Assembly: GCA_964035545.1 (NCBI GenBank)
Contig: OZ037771.1
Span: forward strand, 4,267,128 to 4,331,127
Direction of reading: 5' to 3'
DNA: 64,000 nt
Source: Bugula neritina
Lineage: Eukaryota; Bryozoa; Gymnolaemata; Cheilostomatida; Bugulidae
The position numbers and the translations under genes were made by a program. The notes below the pieces were generated by a model. That model had not been told where the DNA came from. It saw nothing but the letters and a program-made list of their open reading frames with translations, and searched no databases. Within the stretch, counting starts at the first letter, position 1. Each line of letters begins with the position of its first letter. Below, piece by piece: positions 12,401-27,400 of the stretch.

Positions 12401-15400
12401 CAGCTGGTAGTCAAAGCTGCAGATAATGTTTGCCAAGTCAATGACTAATCATGTCAGGCTAGGCAAAAAATTTCAAGTCACAGTTTATATTTGGGTTAGG
12501 CATCAAAGCAGATTTAACTTTCACCTCACCATACTAATTTTTTGAAAAGATATTTGACGAAATTCCTGAAGTGGAAATCTTATTTTATTAGATATTTTTT
12601 CAATTTTGTGCTCAAAAACACTCTATTTTTCTTCAAGGCAATCAATTATTCTCTTCAAACTAAGAAATTCACATGAAAATTTGCCTAGAACTTCTTTTGA
12701 AAATGTCTTGCTTTTTTCTTGCAATGGATTTTTCAGCATCCAGGCAGCTATATATAGTCAGGGTTATACATCTGGTGTAATTGATGGAGAGCCCTACAGG
12801 TTTTCCCCGCATTTTTAACTTTAAGTTGCTAGGTTCGGCCTCATGAATGCTATTAGTTAATCAACATCTCCTGTCAAAATTCATAGCCGTGTAAAGGAAG
12901 TTCATGGGATATTCTGCTGGGTTATGGAGTATCATGTGATTGTTGAAATTCTTCTTCTAGCCGGTATACTATTAAATAACCTAGTTTGTACTAACCAGTA
13001 TAATACTAGTCTAGTCTGCTAAAGTCATTCCATCTGTTGCTCTTTAACTTAGCCGATCTAACAGTAGATGGATTCAAAATTTGCTAAAGTGAATTTGAAA
13101 TGAATTTTGGTTTGTTGAAGATTTTTTAGCCTTAGTTTAGCCATATGCTAGTGTGCTGATTGAGAGTGTTAGTAGACACCCCTTATTATGTAATATTAAA
13201 AAAATATAATCTGATGAATCAAGTTTTTACAGGGAATTATGTCTCAGTAAATAAATTCTCAATTCCTTGCTAGATATTCCCATTAAAGTTGAAAGTGCCT
13301 TATTACAATTCAATAAAATCCTATTATATAATCAATGAAATATTATTTTTATCATATTTATAGAACTTTTTATGCATATTTCTACATTGCAGTTTGTTGT
13401 GCCTAACACTCCTGTTAGTCCAGTTACCAGTGCCTTGCCATTGGCCTTTGTCCTGGTAGTCACAGCCCTGAAACAAGTAAGCAGTCATATTAACTCAGTC
13501 TTTGTAACCCCTGATATGAGGGTGCAACTCCCAACTCTGTTTATGTTTATATTTGCTCATGTATTTTTGTAATAGTGGTTTAGTTTGTGTGAATATTTTA
13601 CAAATAATCACTAAGAATTCGTATTCTTCAGGCGTATGAAGATTACTTGCGTCATCAAGAAGATAAAGTTGTCAACTTGCGAGAGTATGAGGTCATCAAG
13701 GATGGCCGACTGACGACTATAAAGTCGCATACTATACAGGTGAGGCTTGTTTATTTCAGCTTACGATGCTGCCTAAAAAGAGCGAACTGTTGCAGCGGTG
13801 CCCTTGTGTTACATGGTATGGAATATATACATATACTATGTCCTTGACGTTGAGTAACAGCGCATCTCTGTGGAATTTCTCAGTCTATAATAGTCTATAC
13901 CAGACTACGTACACATATTGTTAATATTGATCAGGTTGGCGATATAGTTAAGGTCAATGACAACGAGCAGTTCCCGTGTGACCTGGTCTTACTATCTAGC
14001 AGTGACGACCAGGGACAGTGTACTATACAAACGGCAAACCTGGATGGGGAGACGAATCTCAAGGTACATCGTCTAATAATATTATATTATCTCTGTTATA
14101 TAACAGTAAATCTCATTCATATGTATGAATGTTATGTGTATTATTATTTATAGTAAATTTATTTTCATACCTTAGTATCAACCTCCATATTCGCAATGCA
14201 TGCTTTTTCTTGTTGCATTTCTTTTAATAGGCTAAGGATTTTATTACTGCTACAGCAGTTCAATTATTTACACTAAGTTTGTCATAGTTTTAATTTTTGG
14301 TTTATAGGAAGCGGCAAAGTAAACTTTTATTTTGTGAGCTGTAAAATGTGTACAGTTAATTACATGAACGTTTAGAAGGCAATCATTAGAACATGATGAT
14401 ACTGTATTTATTTCATATTTTTTAATAAATATAATATTTTTTATGAGTTGTTTAGGTTTGCTGTGTTATTTAGAGTAATTTTTTAAATTTAACCAAACAC
14501 TAAAGCATGCATATATTTATTTTAAATATTTATTTATTTATTATTTTTTCCGTCATGCATGCAGTATTTGATTTTATTTCAGACATTTATCTGTGTGCCC
14601 GAGACTCGTTCCTTAGACACCCCCCAGCAGCTGGATAACATCCAAGGCTATATAGACTGTCAGCAGCCAATCACTGACTTGTATAAGTTTGTGGGTAATA
14701 TCATACTTCTGAATAGTTCTACGGCTCCCGTAACCAAGGCTCTACTGGCTCAAAATATTCTGCTCAGAGGTGCCAAGTTAAAGAACACAAGCTATATCTA
14801 TGGTGAGCTTTACGTCAAGTTGTATGTAGTTGTCTTCTCTTGTATTGATGAATATAGGCCCGACTTTACTAATGTTATATTTTCTGTTTACATTTCCTTG
14901 TTCATTGCATTAGCTTTTGAAATGTTGCTACTAAGTAGAAAGGGGAAACTTTGTGACCGAAGATAAATTAGAGAAAAGTTTACATAAAAACTACCCCCCT
15001 CCCCCGAAAAATGACAAAACAAAGTATACATAAGAACTGCACCAGGAAAAACGACAAAACAAAATTTATAAGAACAAAAGGATGTATTGAATAGAAATGA
15101 ACAAAAGTGCTCATGAATACACAACACATATCCTTTTTTTGACCAGAATTTTGGTGGCTAATTAGCCCAATGGAAAGGAGAAATGCTGTTAGGATCTAAT
15201 TTAATACCCGTTCTGTTATCTTGGGTCTCTAGCTTTTGGATCAATTGCTTCTTCATTAAATAAAATAACCCAAATTTTTTTAAAAATTTTTCCAACCGCG
15301 ATTTTTTAATCCTCAAAGCTTAGAATAAGATAACTTTAGCTGTAGGTTGCACTTATGTGTGGTTATAGTATATAATTTAATATAGTACACACGTATGTGT

Positions 15401-18400
15401 TGGTGTTTGAAGGATGTGCCATATACACTGGACCGGACACTAAACTGGCTCTCAACTCGGTTATAAAGTCTGGTAAAAGATCATGTGTAGAGAAGTGAGT
15501 AACTGCCCAGCTACTGTGTGTACGCAGTCCTAATATCTATACTTTATATTCTCTTCTGTAACTTTGCCTCATGGGAATTGGTCGACTGAAAGACAATGTA
15601 CTATTAAATTGAACATTTATGCATTTTTTGCATCTGTAGAAATTGTATTCTAAAAACTTTGTTGATTTGATTTTGTTGTATCGGTTATATTTTGTAGTGA
15701 TGCTTATGCATAATTAGCCTGAAAATTATAGCAAAATAAATTTTCTCACAACCTTGACTAGCTTTTAGATTTCCCATGCCAGGTGGTAGATGACTTTATT
15801 GATAAAATCCCAGCTGTATGTTTAATCTGAAAGCTGTTTTCAGCCATATCTCTTTCTGGTCATCCATTGCCATATATTTTACAGGAAGTTGAACACGTAT
15901 CTTCTTTTCTTCCTGGGTTACATGTTCGTGCAGTGTGCCCTGTCTACCATACTGCGACATCTCAACTTAAGCCATGACTGGAAGAATCCAGACGGTACCA
16001 GATCTCAGTGGTATATCCCATTTCTGTTTGACTATGGAAATCCCCAAGGCGACGACACTGTAGGTTATTTTCCTTCATACTTGGCGTTGCTACATGCAAC
16101 ATATGAGTTTTGTTATACCTTTGGTTATCGGTGGAAAGTCTGCAACAAGTTTGTTTGTTTTCATCAACATAATATTTAGAAAAAAGCGAAATGCAAAAAA
16201 AGTAATTATGAGACCCAATGCGCTATACTCTGTAGTCTAGCTAGTCATCTGCAGGTCAACAAGTGTTTCTTGCATCAACCTGTTATGATAGCAGCCTGAT
16301 TAATTTTATTCTATATGAAAAAACCTCGCACAAGTTTATATCCACTAACCCTGATGGAAGTGATTTTTTTAAAGCGGACTAAAGACTTTTGCTAATATGA
16401 CACAGGAGCAATCATGACCGAATGCTCTTCCTAACATCACCGCCGATCTTTGAGCTCGAACCACTGACCTTGTGTTTACTAGGCCAGCACTTTAACCACT
16501 ACATCATGACTGCTCTCTGCTTTTATTTTTTATGTGGGGTTGTAATTTACAGTCGTAAATGCCGGACTCTGTATTGTCTGTTAACTGTGTCCCAGTATTC
16601 ATATTTTAACTTCATTTTAACTGCTGCATAGCAATCCTGTAGAATAACATATATTAGTATTACAGTGTTCGTAATGACATTTGTTATTAACATGTAATGA
16701 TGCTTGTTTTTATACATGAGAAATGGGAGTATCTCCCCTGTAGTCCTTGTATCCGATATTTAGGTAACCTTGACATTGATTCTCTTTGTAGAGCTTACAA
16801 CAGTTTATAGACTTTCTATACTTTTATATAATCTACAATTATGTGATCCCAATCTCTCTGTATGTAACTATAGGTAAGTAATATATGTAATATGTGACAC
16901 CTTTTACCCTGTATGTAAGTAATATACGATATTATGTAACATATGACACCTTTTACTCTGTATGTAAATAGTATACAATATGTGTGACACCTTTTTACTC
17001 TATATGCAAGTAATATACAGTAATATGTAGTATATAAGTTACAGAGCACCCTTACCCTTCATAATACTAGACACAGTAGTAAGTTACACTTACCTTTGGT
17101 AGCACTACATATACAATAGTAAGTTACAGAGTCGGTTCTGTACTGTAGAGTTGCAGAAGTTTATTGGTTCACTCTTCTTTGGATTTGATGTGGAGATGTA
17201 CGATGAAACTATTGATGAGCGTGCCAAAGCCAACACCTCAGACCTGAATGAAGAACTCGGACAGGTTTGTGTTGAGTAATTTTCTTCTCTTGTCTGGGTT
17301 CGCTGTTGGGGCGCTTGTCTAACTCTAGGTCTATAGACCTAGCTCCACAAGGTAATTAGTGGAAGAGCGTTCTTATAAAAAACACTCAGGCAAGTTTATA
17401 GCTCCTACCCCTGTGAAAACCCCTAATGGAAAGGGTTTCTAAGCGAGCTAAGGACTTATTCATATGTGGCACAGGAACAATAAATTAGTTTATATAATAG
17501 TGCAAACATTTTCTCTCAGCAATATGAAACTGTAAGCACCATTTTGTTTGTTTACTGTTTACTATAATTATGATATCCTGTGTTGTGTATACATGTATAT
17601 CTATTTGTTATATAATATCCATTATGCTGTGTGTATGCAACTTCCATCAGCAATCTGGTCTCTTCTTTTATAGGTTGACTACCTTTTCTGTGATAAAACT
17701 GGTACTCTCACTGAGAATGAAATGCAGTTTAGACAGTGTTCTATAGATGGTAAGCTGTATGTTGAGGAAGGGGGTATGTTTGTACCCAACCAGCGAGTTC
17801 AAATGGAGATGGCCGCTGCTAAAACAGCGAGAGAATTGCAGCGGACTACAAGTATAGGGTCAGCAGCGTCAAACACCCAGCCCGCTGTCAGCCCCGTGGC
17901 AGCACATGACAATGTTGACGGAGTGAGTTCTGAGTTCATTCAACTTCTTTTATCTGCAACATCAATATTTTCTCAAGAATCATTTCAATGCTTTAAATTT
18001 ATCAAGTTTAGCATAATAATTCATGTTTTTATTTGAACTTTTATTAATTATATTGTTTTGTAATATAATTAATGAGTATGACCTTGCTCACTGTTGATCT
18101 CGGTCTTTATACATTTTCAAAAAAGGTTTAGATTAACACATGATGGTCATCTGCACTTGCTGGATGGTGACATAGAGCACCTTACTAGCACCTGCACTAG
18201 CACCTTGCTTCAACCTGCAATATACTGACAGGCTTGTTTATGTGACATGTGACAGAATTTTGAAATAAATCAATTTCTTTGCAGATTTCTACGAGTCCTT
18301 TCTTCGAGGTGCTGTCGCTCTGTCACACTGTACAGATTGAATTGCCTAGCAACGGCACAGCTCCTGACAGCAATCATGATAACATTGAGCAAGTGGACCC

Positions 18401-21400
18401 TGTTGAGCGCACTGATATGGACGAAGTAGACGGAGTCCATTATAAATATAATGCTTCTTCTCCAGATGAAAAGGCATTAGTGGAAGCTTGTAGAATGTAT
18501 GTGGATATTTGTTATGTTTAAATATAAAACCTGTTTGAAAAGTTACCTCTGAAGGATTAGTAGTTGAGTTAGCCTAATTTCTGGTTAGTTTCAACTTTAA
18601 ACTTTTCTTGTCATGTCATCATCTGGTTCTGTATGTTTCGTAACTCTACTAGGTTCTGTATGTCTCGTAACTCTACTAGGTTCTGTATGTTTCGTAACTC
18701 TACTAGGTTCTGTATGTCTCGTAACTCTACTAGGTTCTGTATGTCTCGTAACTTTACTAGGTTCTGTATGTCTCGTAACTCTACTAAGTTCTGTATGTCT
18801 CGTAACTCTACTAGGTTCTGTATGTCTCGTAACTTTACTAGGTTTGGGATTGTTTACCACGGCTCCAAAGACAATCAGCTCCACGTGACGTTTCATGGCA
18901 AAGCTCGAGCATACAAGCTGCACGAAGTTCTGGAGTTTGACTCGGACAGGAAATGCATGAGTGTTATTATAGAAAATGATGAAGGTAAGTTGAGATGGTA
19001 GTGGCATAGTCTAAATCAATATGTGCTTGCAGTTGTAATGCTTAGAATAATACCGTAGTTACAGTAACTCACACTTTGTTTAGTTTTTACTATTAAAATC
19101 TGCTTTCATTTTGGATGAATATGTATGGCAATTCTAAAATGGATATTAGAGCTTCGAGAAATAAATTTGCTGCCGGAGTCAGGTGTCATGCAGAAAGCAG
19201 TGTCTGCTGGGGTGAAAACTGGGCTATATATTTGCTTGCCAATATTATCAACGGTTTTATTTTTAAAATCCTTATTTTTGATTAGTTGAAAACCAGTGAT
19301 ACATCTCGGTAGTAAAAATGCTGGTAAACAGTCAATTCTTCAAGTCACCCACAGGGTATTAGCAAGAGAAGTGAATTCCGAAAGGTTCTGTAAACCGGTA
19401 TTTTTGGAATGGGTAATTCTAGAAATTTCACTCATCTCAACTAGAAGCTAAGGAGTTGTGTTCTCTTCATCCTATCTGCAATAAGTGTTGTGCTGACTGG
19501 ACCAAGAAGGAAGTTAAGGAAGGAAGTGAGACATGAGCCATTGAAATGAGAATAAACACTGAATAAAAAAAGATAATCATCACTCCGGAATAAAACACTA
19601 GATATATTATCTAGATGAACACATCTTTATTTCATGGAAGCATCAAAAATCTCTTCTGCTTCATTGTTAAATATGTAATCATAAAAATCCGTTCAAACGT
19701 TTGGTACATTTAGGTGCAGACTTGGTGTTAGGACGTAGTAGTTGGGTTTTGTATGTGTTAGTAGTGAGCTGATTGGATAGTCCTTATGTTAGCATTGTTC
19801 TGATTGGTTGCAGGTGAATACCAGGTGCTATGTAAGGGGGCAGAGTCTGCTGTACTGAAGAGGTGTGTCAGTGGTCCAGTAGACATCACAATTGAACATG
19901 TCGACTACTTTGCCAGTGTAAGTTATTATAGTGTATCTTGTGATGACTACGTAAAGAGTTTTCCTCACTACATAACTCTGCATACAAACTTGGAAAATAT
20001 TCTTTTACGGTATAGAGTAATGTGCTTATATTTCATCATGTCTTGTACCTTGTCATAGATGCAAGAAAATTCCTCTAAATCCAACCATAATTTAGGTTTC
20101 CCGTCCTTTTAGTTCTACCGTAAAATAGGGTATCACCTTAGGGTCAAAAGCTGGAAACATTTATCTTAGCTGTCTGGAAATATTTTCAGTATAACCTGAT
20201 AAAAAGTAATGAGGGGGTATTTTGTAATCAAAAACTTTTAAAAGTTCTTAATGCAAATTTCGGGACCCAAGTTGGTTATATTTCAAAATGAAGTATTTCA
20301 AAAAGCCAGTTCTGCTGATGAAAAAACTTTAAAAGTTCCTTTTTCCCACTTCTGATTTTTTGTGAAATGTTGCAATACCAACCGCTGATTCGCAGATTGG
20401 TAACGCAACCTTGTAGTTGTAGATCAATATGATTTCATCTGCAGCTTGGATGAGAAATATATGCAAAGTTAGTAAACTATCATAAACTAGCCACGAAATG
20501 CAAATTTTATTCAACTGTATTAGCATGTGACAAAATCATAAATTATGTTATTCACGTAAAAGTACAAATTCTTTTCAAACTCAGCAAAATAGTATATATG
20601 TAAGATTTAAAACATAATATTTTTTAATTATGAAATTGTTTCCATGTATCTCGAGTTTGAAGAAGTAATGAAATAATTGGATAATAACCAGGTTTGTTGG
20701 CATGTCTTAAGCTGAAGTAGCTCACCTATTAAACAAGGTAATTTTACTTAAAGAATAAAAACTGCATAAGTAACTCATCATTGGAGATGGAGTATTGTTC
20801 AACTAAATAAAGGATAAGAAAGTAGTGCAATGATATTTATATAGAAAAGTTGACGTAAAGCAGTCTATAATCTACTAACTGTAGTAAACCTAGCTACTAG
20901 ATACTTTAAAAATATATTTTATGGTAATAAACCCTTTATACTATTGAAATTCAACTTATTCGCTACCAACCCATGTTTATATAAAAATTATGATCTAATG
21001 ATTTGTTCTATTAGATATCAGCTCAGTTTTATTCCAGCAAAAATCACTTAAAATTGTTCTAGTGCACAATGTTGAAGAGACTGAATGTTGTTGTGACCGG
21101 GCACACAGTTCATGGAATGTTAGTTATAGCAAGAGTTAGCTCCTCAAATTCTTTGATTCTACTCAGAACTTTGCTTTTTCTATAATTTCTATCTCGTTTG
21201 ATGGTCTCCAGACGCTCCTCGACATGCTGGCGTTCAAGTCGCTGCCACCAGCTTCTTCTGCGCCCTGCTGCTGACTTCCTCTAGAAATAATTAACAGCGC
21301 AGGTTTAATGAACGTTCACCAGGTGACATACTCTACATGCAAGAAAAATGAGGCTTAGCTGTTATATAGGGATAACCAGGTCATGTTGACATATCGCTAT

Positions 21401-24400
21401 GACAACTATGACAATAGTGCCTGTATTTGTTGCAGCTTTAATATCTTTGACATTTACTATTAAAGAATAATTGTTATGTCAGTAATTAATTCCACAAAGA
21501 CAAGGAAGTGTTGACAGTTGACAAAACACGAGGGATTTGATATGTTGGCGGGTGAGGTACCTAGAAGTGTACGTGTAGTCTTGACTTACCTAGTCTTACT
21601 CAAAGTAGCGTAGGTGTAGTCATTCTCTGTCGGAGGAGTTGGAGATCTCTCTGGAAGGGGTGGTGTGGGTACTGGTAGCGGTGGGGGTGCAGGGGGTGGG
21701 GTGGGTGAACGTTGGTCAGTTTCCGGAGTATCGAAATGGGGTCTAATTATTAGTGGTGGCGTAGGGGGAGCTGAGGGGGGTGTTGAGGGCTCACTGGGGG
21801 CATCCAGATCCGTCACTGGAGTGCCTGGTAGAAGGGGTGGAGGTGTTTCCTCGTACTGCGCCACGTCATCGTAGTAGGCGGTTGGCTTGTATGTTACGGA
21901 GTCGGGCTGCGGAATATTAGTCAGATACTCGTACAAACATGTAACAGGTTGGTTAACATCAGTACAAGACACAGTGATATTTTTACTTTATGCTGTCTTA
22001 CATCTAAAGGGTTTGGACACAACTTTTCTCTCTTAATTCTGATAAAAGTAAAAAAACTTGTGTTGGTTCTGTTCTCTTTCTTCACCAGTTGATGATATTT
22101 ATTCAAAATTTACTAGTTAGTTGTTTTTGCTACTGAATTTAAATTAAAAATGGCCGGGTGTGAACTTAAGTGACTCACCACACACACACAAGTAATAACT
22201 CACAAATCACAATTACAAAGCATACAGTTTTTTGGTACAGCTGATTGCACACTGGACATTTCACGAGTGGAAAAAGCATAACTCCCTACCATAATTTCAG
22301 CATCATCTTGGAAAGCCTCATTGGTGTGGCCAGTAGTTAGGTCTTCGACATGCACATCAGCTGCTGCGTTCACCTCTGTTTGAGGCTCTACTGCCTCACT
22401 TTCGCCCTCGTCTATTAAAGTATTGATTACATTCAAGTAAACGTTGCTACCGGCATCAGAAAGTTTACATTAAAATGACGCCAAAATACATTTAGTTCAT
22501 CTGCTTTGTTGCTATGCATCTAGGAGTTAGGCAAGTACATTACCTTCATGTTTTTAAGTTACATGCAATGAAAACCTTGTGAGTGACTTGCGAACCTTGA
22601 AATATTTAAGAATTGTAAGGCAGCGATTAGCATTGAATAAAGTTTATTTTTCAACAAAAACCTCACAAAACATATTAATCAAGTTAAATGTTCTAGCATT
22701 GTCTATACATGTATCCTGCATCTAATAACTCCTATTATGGCTACCGCAGCTTAATAATAGGAGTTGTTAGCTCTTGGTACCAAGCACAGCTCATGCAGCG
22801 TATAAACTAATGTGTAGCTGTAGCGACGCACCTGGTTGGGTTCGTATCACCTGTCGTTGTGAGCCGTTGGCGTCTGTAAACGTCACTGTTATTTCAGAGG
22901 GATCTGTATTAGAGTGAGCAGAGTTTAAGAGCAAGAAGCATGCCATGCTATGCTAAGTTGCTACTAGTATTGATTATAATAGTTCAAATGATCAGACAGG
23001 GTTGCCCATAAACGTTTTTAGCTAGCCAATAAATTTAGGTTTAGAAGTGTTGTTGCACACTTTTTCAACATAACCAAAGTGTTTGTTGTGTTAGTTTGTA
23101 AAAACATAGTTGCATTGGTTTGGACTTTTAGAAAAAAATAGATTGAAAATCATAAAGAAAAGTTATGAACATGTATAATTATATTTGTTTAATAGTGAGG
23201 TCAGTAAATAAATAGGTAAATAGGTCAACTTATAACTATGTCACTGAATGCCATTTTGAACCTTGTTTCTCAAAGCGTTACTTAAAAAGGTTACTGTGTT
23301 TTATAATTAGGAAGATAGGTAGTGTGTACTAGTTGGGGACATTTTATATTAGTTGTAACTATTTTGTTGAAAATAAGTATGAGGTTGAAAATCTACAAAC
23401 TGCATTTTACAGTTCAACATAGCATTGCATGCGTGTAAGTCAGATAAAGCTAGGAAATAAGGAGTTATGTTATCTTACCTTGTGGACTCGCCATTGACTG
23501 GTTACCTGTAAAAGGTATTAGAAAGTGTCAACTGGTAGCTGCTTTCACAAATTTAGTAATTAAATTACGTTAATAGTCAGGGAATTAGCACTGATAGTAA
23601 AGAATAATGCACTATTGTTTCTGCAGCCTATTTATAATAACATGTAGGTGTTATTATATGGATACTTTTTGAAAGAAAATGTAAATGGACTGTTTAAATT
23701 TGAATGTGAAACTGACTGTTGCTCCGAGGATTTAGTGAGGCTTGTTCTAGGGGTTAGAGCATCAGCTCAGTTAACGCAGGGTCGGTGGTTTGACTCTCAG
23801 TAAAAACCATCGGTGAAGTTAAAAAAGGGATTCAGTTATAATTGTGTCTGTGCCACATATGAAAAAGTCCTTAGCCTAATTAAAAAACCCTTTCCATCAG
23901 GGGTTTCTTGCAGGGAAAGTGACTATAAACTTGAGTGAATTTATGAAACAGACTCATGTGAGATAAAAGTTTGCTCTATGGGCGGGTAGTTGCTGTTGTG
24001 TAGCCTTCAGGTACAGAATACCTATGCACTTGTTAAGTTGGGTGCTTAAACAAATAAGTAGTTGTAGTGGGTGTAACTTGTATCATGTTCTATTATTCAT
24101 CTCCTTTCACAATAGCCTGTGCTCTGAAGAGTATGGTGGATGATCTCTTACCCGTATCGTATCTCACAGTGTTGGTCTCAGGGTCCATAGTCTGATACGG
24201 GATGTCGTTCCTATTATATTTATCCAACGTACTGTGGGGGTTCTGCTTGACTATCACCTGAGTCATGTTCTGTCCATTCACCGTTCTCTCCGTCTGCATG
24301 TTCACATGTCTCTCAGGGTTGTCACTTCTCTCCTCTTTGCTCTTTTTCTTACTGCAAAATTTGAAGAAAAAACTATTTCAACTAAGCTGTCCTCTCATTG

Positions 24401-27400
24401 GCTAAATCCCAAACCATTCGCTGGTGAATTCATCCGAAAAACTGGAAATGATGGTAACGTGGCCGACATTTTATGTAAAAAGAGATTTTCTTCTTTGTAT
24501 TGTTTCAAAGCTGAATATTTAAAAAATGGCTGTGTTTGAAAATTCCGTGTATATTAAACTGTATATACCAAGTGTTTATTAGTGCTATTATGTGTGATCC
24601 ATGAGTGAATGGAGTATGTTGAAACTTCAACTGCAAAGTTTTAGTTAAAATCAGCTTTTTGTTTTATTAATAATAAAAGTATTGGTGTGATAACCTTACA
24701 AGAAACTTAGTGATTTACTCCAACAGTTGGTTGTGATTTCTAGTAAGATAATAGCAATGTTATATTACATTATATTATATATAAAATATAATGCATTATA
24801 GTATATATAAAATAATAGCCATGTTACATATGTATATTGCATTATATTGTATATAAAACCTCAGTATATTATATTACATTACATTATATATAAAATAATA
24901 GCCACATTATATTGCATTCTATTATATATAAAATGATAACTATATTATATTACATTATATTATATATAAGCTAATAGCTATATTACTTTACATTCTATTA
25001 TATTATACTTACCGGTTCATGCACATGATGATGTTTATCACGATAATGATTAGAAGGAGAGCTAGACCTACTCCAGCTATAAGCACTCCCAGTTCTGTAA
25101 AATGTACATCTAAATTACATACTAAACCAACAATACTGTATTCCATTCAGAAAGTACAACTGTACTGTATTAGAATAGTACATATTGTCAGGATTTATAC
25201 AGAATGATCTCATTACTCTCTCCGCTGTAAACTAACAGCTTCCTTTGACCTAACTGATTTATAAACACTTTAAATTAAAAATAATGGAATTTCATTCTAG
25301 ATATAAAAGTATATTATCAACAGTTTAAACTTTATTGTATGACGACTCCAAGAGTAGAATATATCATCAACTCAGAGAGAGTCATTGGACAGCTGTCGGC
25401 ATCCTTGAGTTGCAAGTAATACTAGAATAAGTTACTAAATGAATTCTACTATGTCTACTATAGAAGACTCACTACTATGCACACAATAGACCATGTAAAA
25501 CTCAGCCAATCAGCGAAGTGTACCAGGTCAATGTCTTACCATTGTAACTGATATAAAATTCTGCAAGTTCAATTGCAAAATGCATGCTTCTAAAAGCTAG
25601 TTGTGCAACTTTTTTTTCATGCATTATTTAATTTCATATCTTAAATTGATGGCTCTTGAAATGATTTTTTAAAATGTCTAAATTAAGTGTTTATAAAACG
25701 CAATTAAAAATTGCATGTCTAGAAAAATGACCTGGTACACTTTTGCAACTTAAGGCCAATTATTACATAACTGCCAGCTTAGTAGTTATTTGTTGTTGCA
25801 GCTTGAATGGGTTATTGTTTAGCATTGGAAACTTGCAGTAAACATCTGTGAATTTGGTACATGACTTCGATTGGCTGGTTTTTGAATGGCCCTTTAGTAT
25901 ATGCATCTGGATGGCTGGGTAGTGTAGACTCCGCCTACATCTAGCTAATGTACAGTAGCCAATCCACAGTAGTATTACAAAATTTCTGTTCAACAAATGA
26001 AATATTCTGGTCATTTGTTTTGTACTTTACAATATAATAAATATTCTATTCAACTAGAATTTTATTGTATGTAAGCCATGGGAACTACTAAGAGGTTAAA
26101 TCAACCACCCATGCTGGTAATATTGTTGCTCGCAGTAATAGCAAGTCCACACCGTATAAATATACACATAAGCTATTATGTGCAGCTTATAAATGCTGAA
26201 ATGACCCCATTTCTTACTTTCAATTTGAAAAAAATTGTATTACATATTCTGCCACTTCTGCACCAAGAATTTGTTTTCCTTTTAAATTTTGAAAATAGTG
26301 GTCAGTTTCTGCAGCAGTCAACTGCATCCACAATAAACAACGTAAGCTTTCAAATAAACTATAAATATATGAAATATTAGTGTGGAAACAATGTAATTTA
26401 GTTCTTGTTATGATGAAAAATTACAAGAATATTATATTATAAAAGCTAGATATAGATATCTATAAAATGGCACAGGTAAAAATAACACATTTTTACTTCA
26501 AATTCTAAATTTCATCAGTCATCATAATCATAAGGATGGTCAGCCCACTGAGCAAAATCCAACTCCAACCTTTCATTTGGGTTACCAACGCACTAAAGCA
26601 TATAATGTAAGACGAACAAAAAACAGTGGTTTTAATGAAACATGTGAAAGAAGCGAACAGAAAACGTTATCAACAGAGTCAGCTGATATAGAGCAACATA
26701 ACTCATCTGACAGCCATCCTCATAGTCAGACTTCATCAGAAGTAACTGAGTTACCAGAATCATCAACTACTCAGAAAAAAAGATCTGCACATTCTATTGA
26801 TAGACGAAAATCAAAAGTTGGAAGAAAAGGCTCAAGAAGATCCACGTTTAAACAAAAAGCAACTATTGAAAAAGTAAAAGTTTTTAAAACTTTCACCACT
26901 ACAGATGAGCAAACTAAATTCTATACTGGAATACCTACACGTTCTCTATACTATTTTTTAGCAAGGTGAAAATTATGATTTTCTTATTGCAAAGATAGAC
27001 TATGGTTTATTACAAATAAACAATGCAAGTCTCACTATGCTAAAATTTCTACATTGATTAAATTTGATGTGTAGTAAAACTGTCATTTTAATTAAATTTG
27101 TTGCAGTGTGAGTACATCATTCATACATTTTTTATTAAAGATGTTGTTTTATGTAAGATATTCATAAATACCACAGTGGTCATCTGTATGCTTTGACTTA
27201 TTTAGTTTAGGGTTTTATTTAAACAAGCAGCAGTATTTTATTTGTGGACAAATTGACTCACTTTCTCTAGGAAAAGTAAATTGTTTTGACTTAAATTTTC
27301 CTTGGTTATTTTAAAGCTTAACACAAGTGGCCTCCTAATCTAATTTTTAGCTGAAACTAACTCAGTGTTTAAAACTAAAATGGTTTACACTTGTTACTAG

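Noticed and set aside
18597-19007. Three repeat-bearing open frames near ATP11 exon 14
   Set aside because: They translate a 27-bp array (divisible by three). The true coding segment is only 18842-18984, in the flippase frame.
21665-21874. Gly-rich plus-strand frame
   Set aside because: Complement of the Pro-rich exon of the nested gene.
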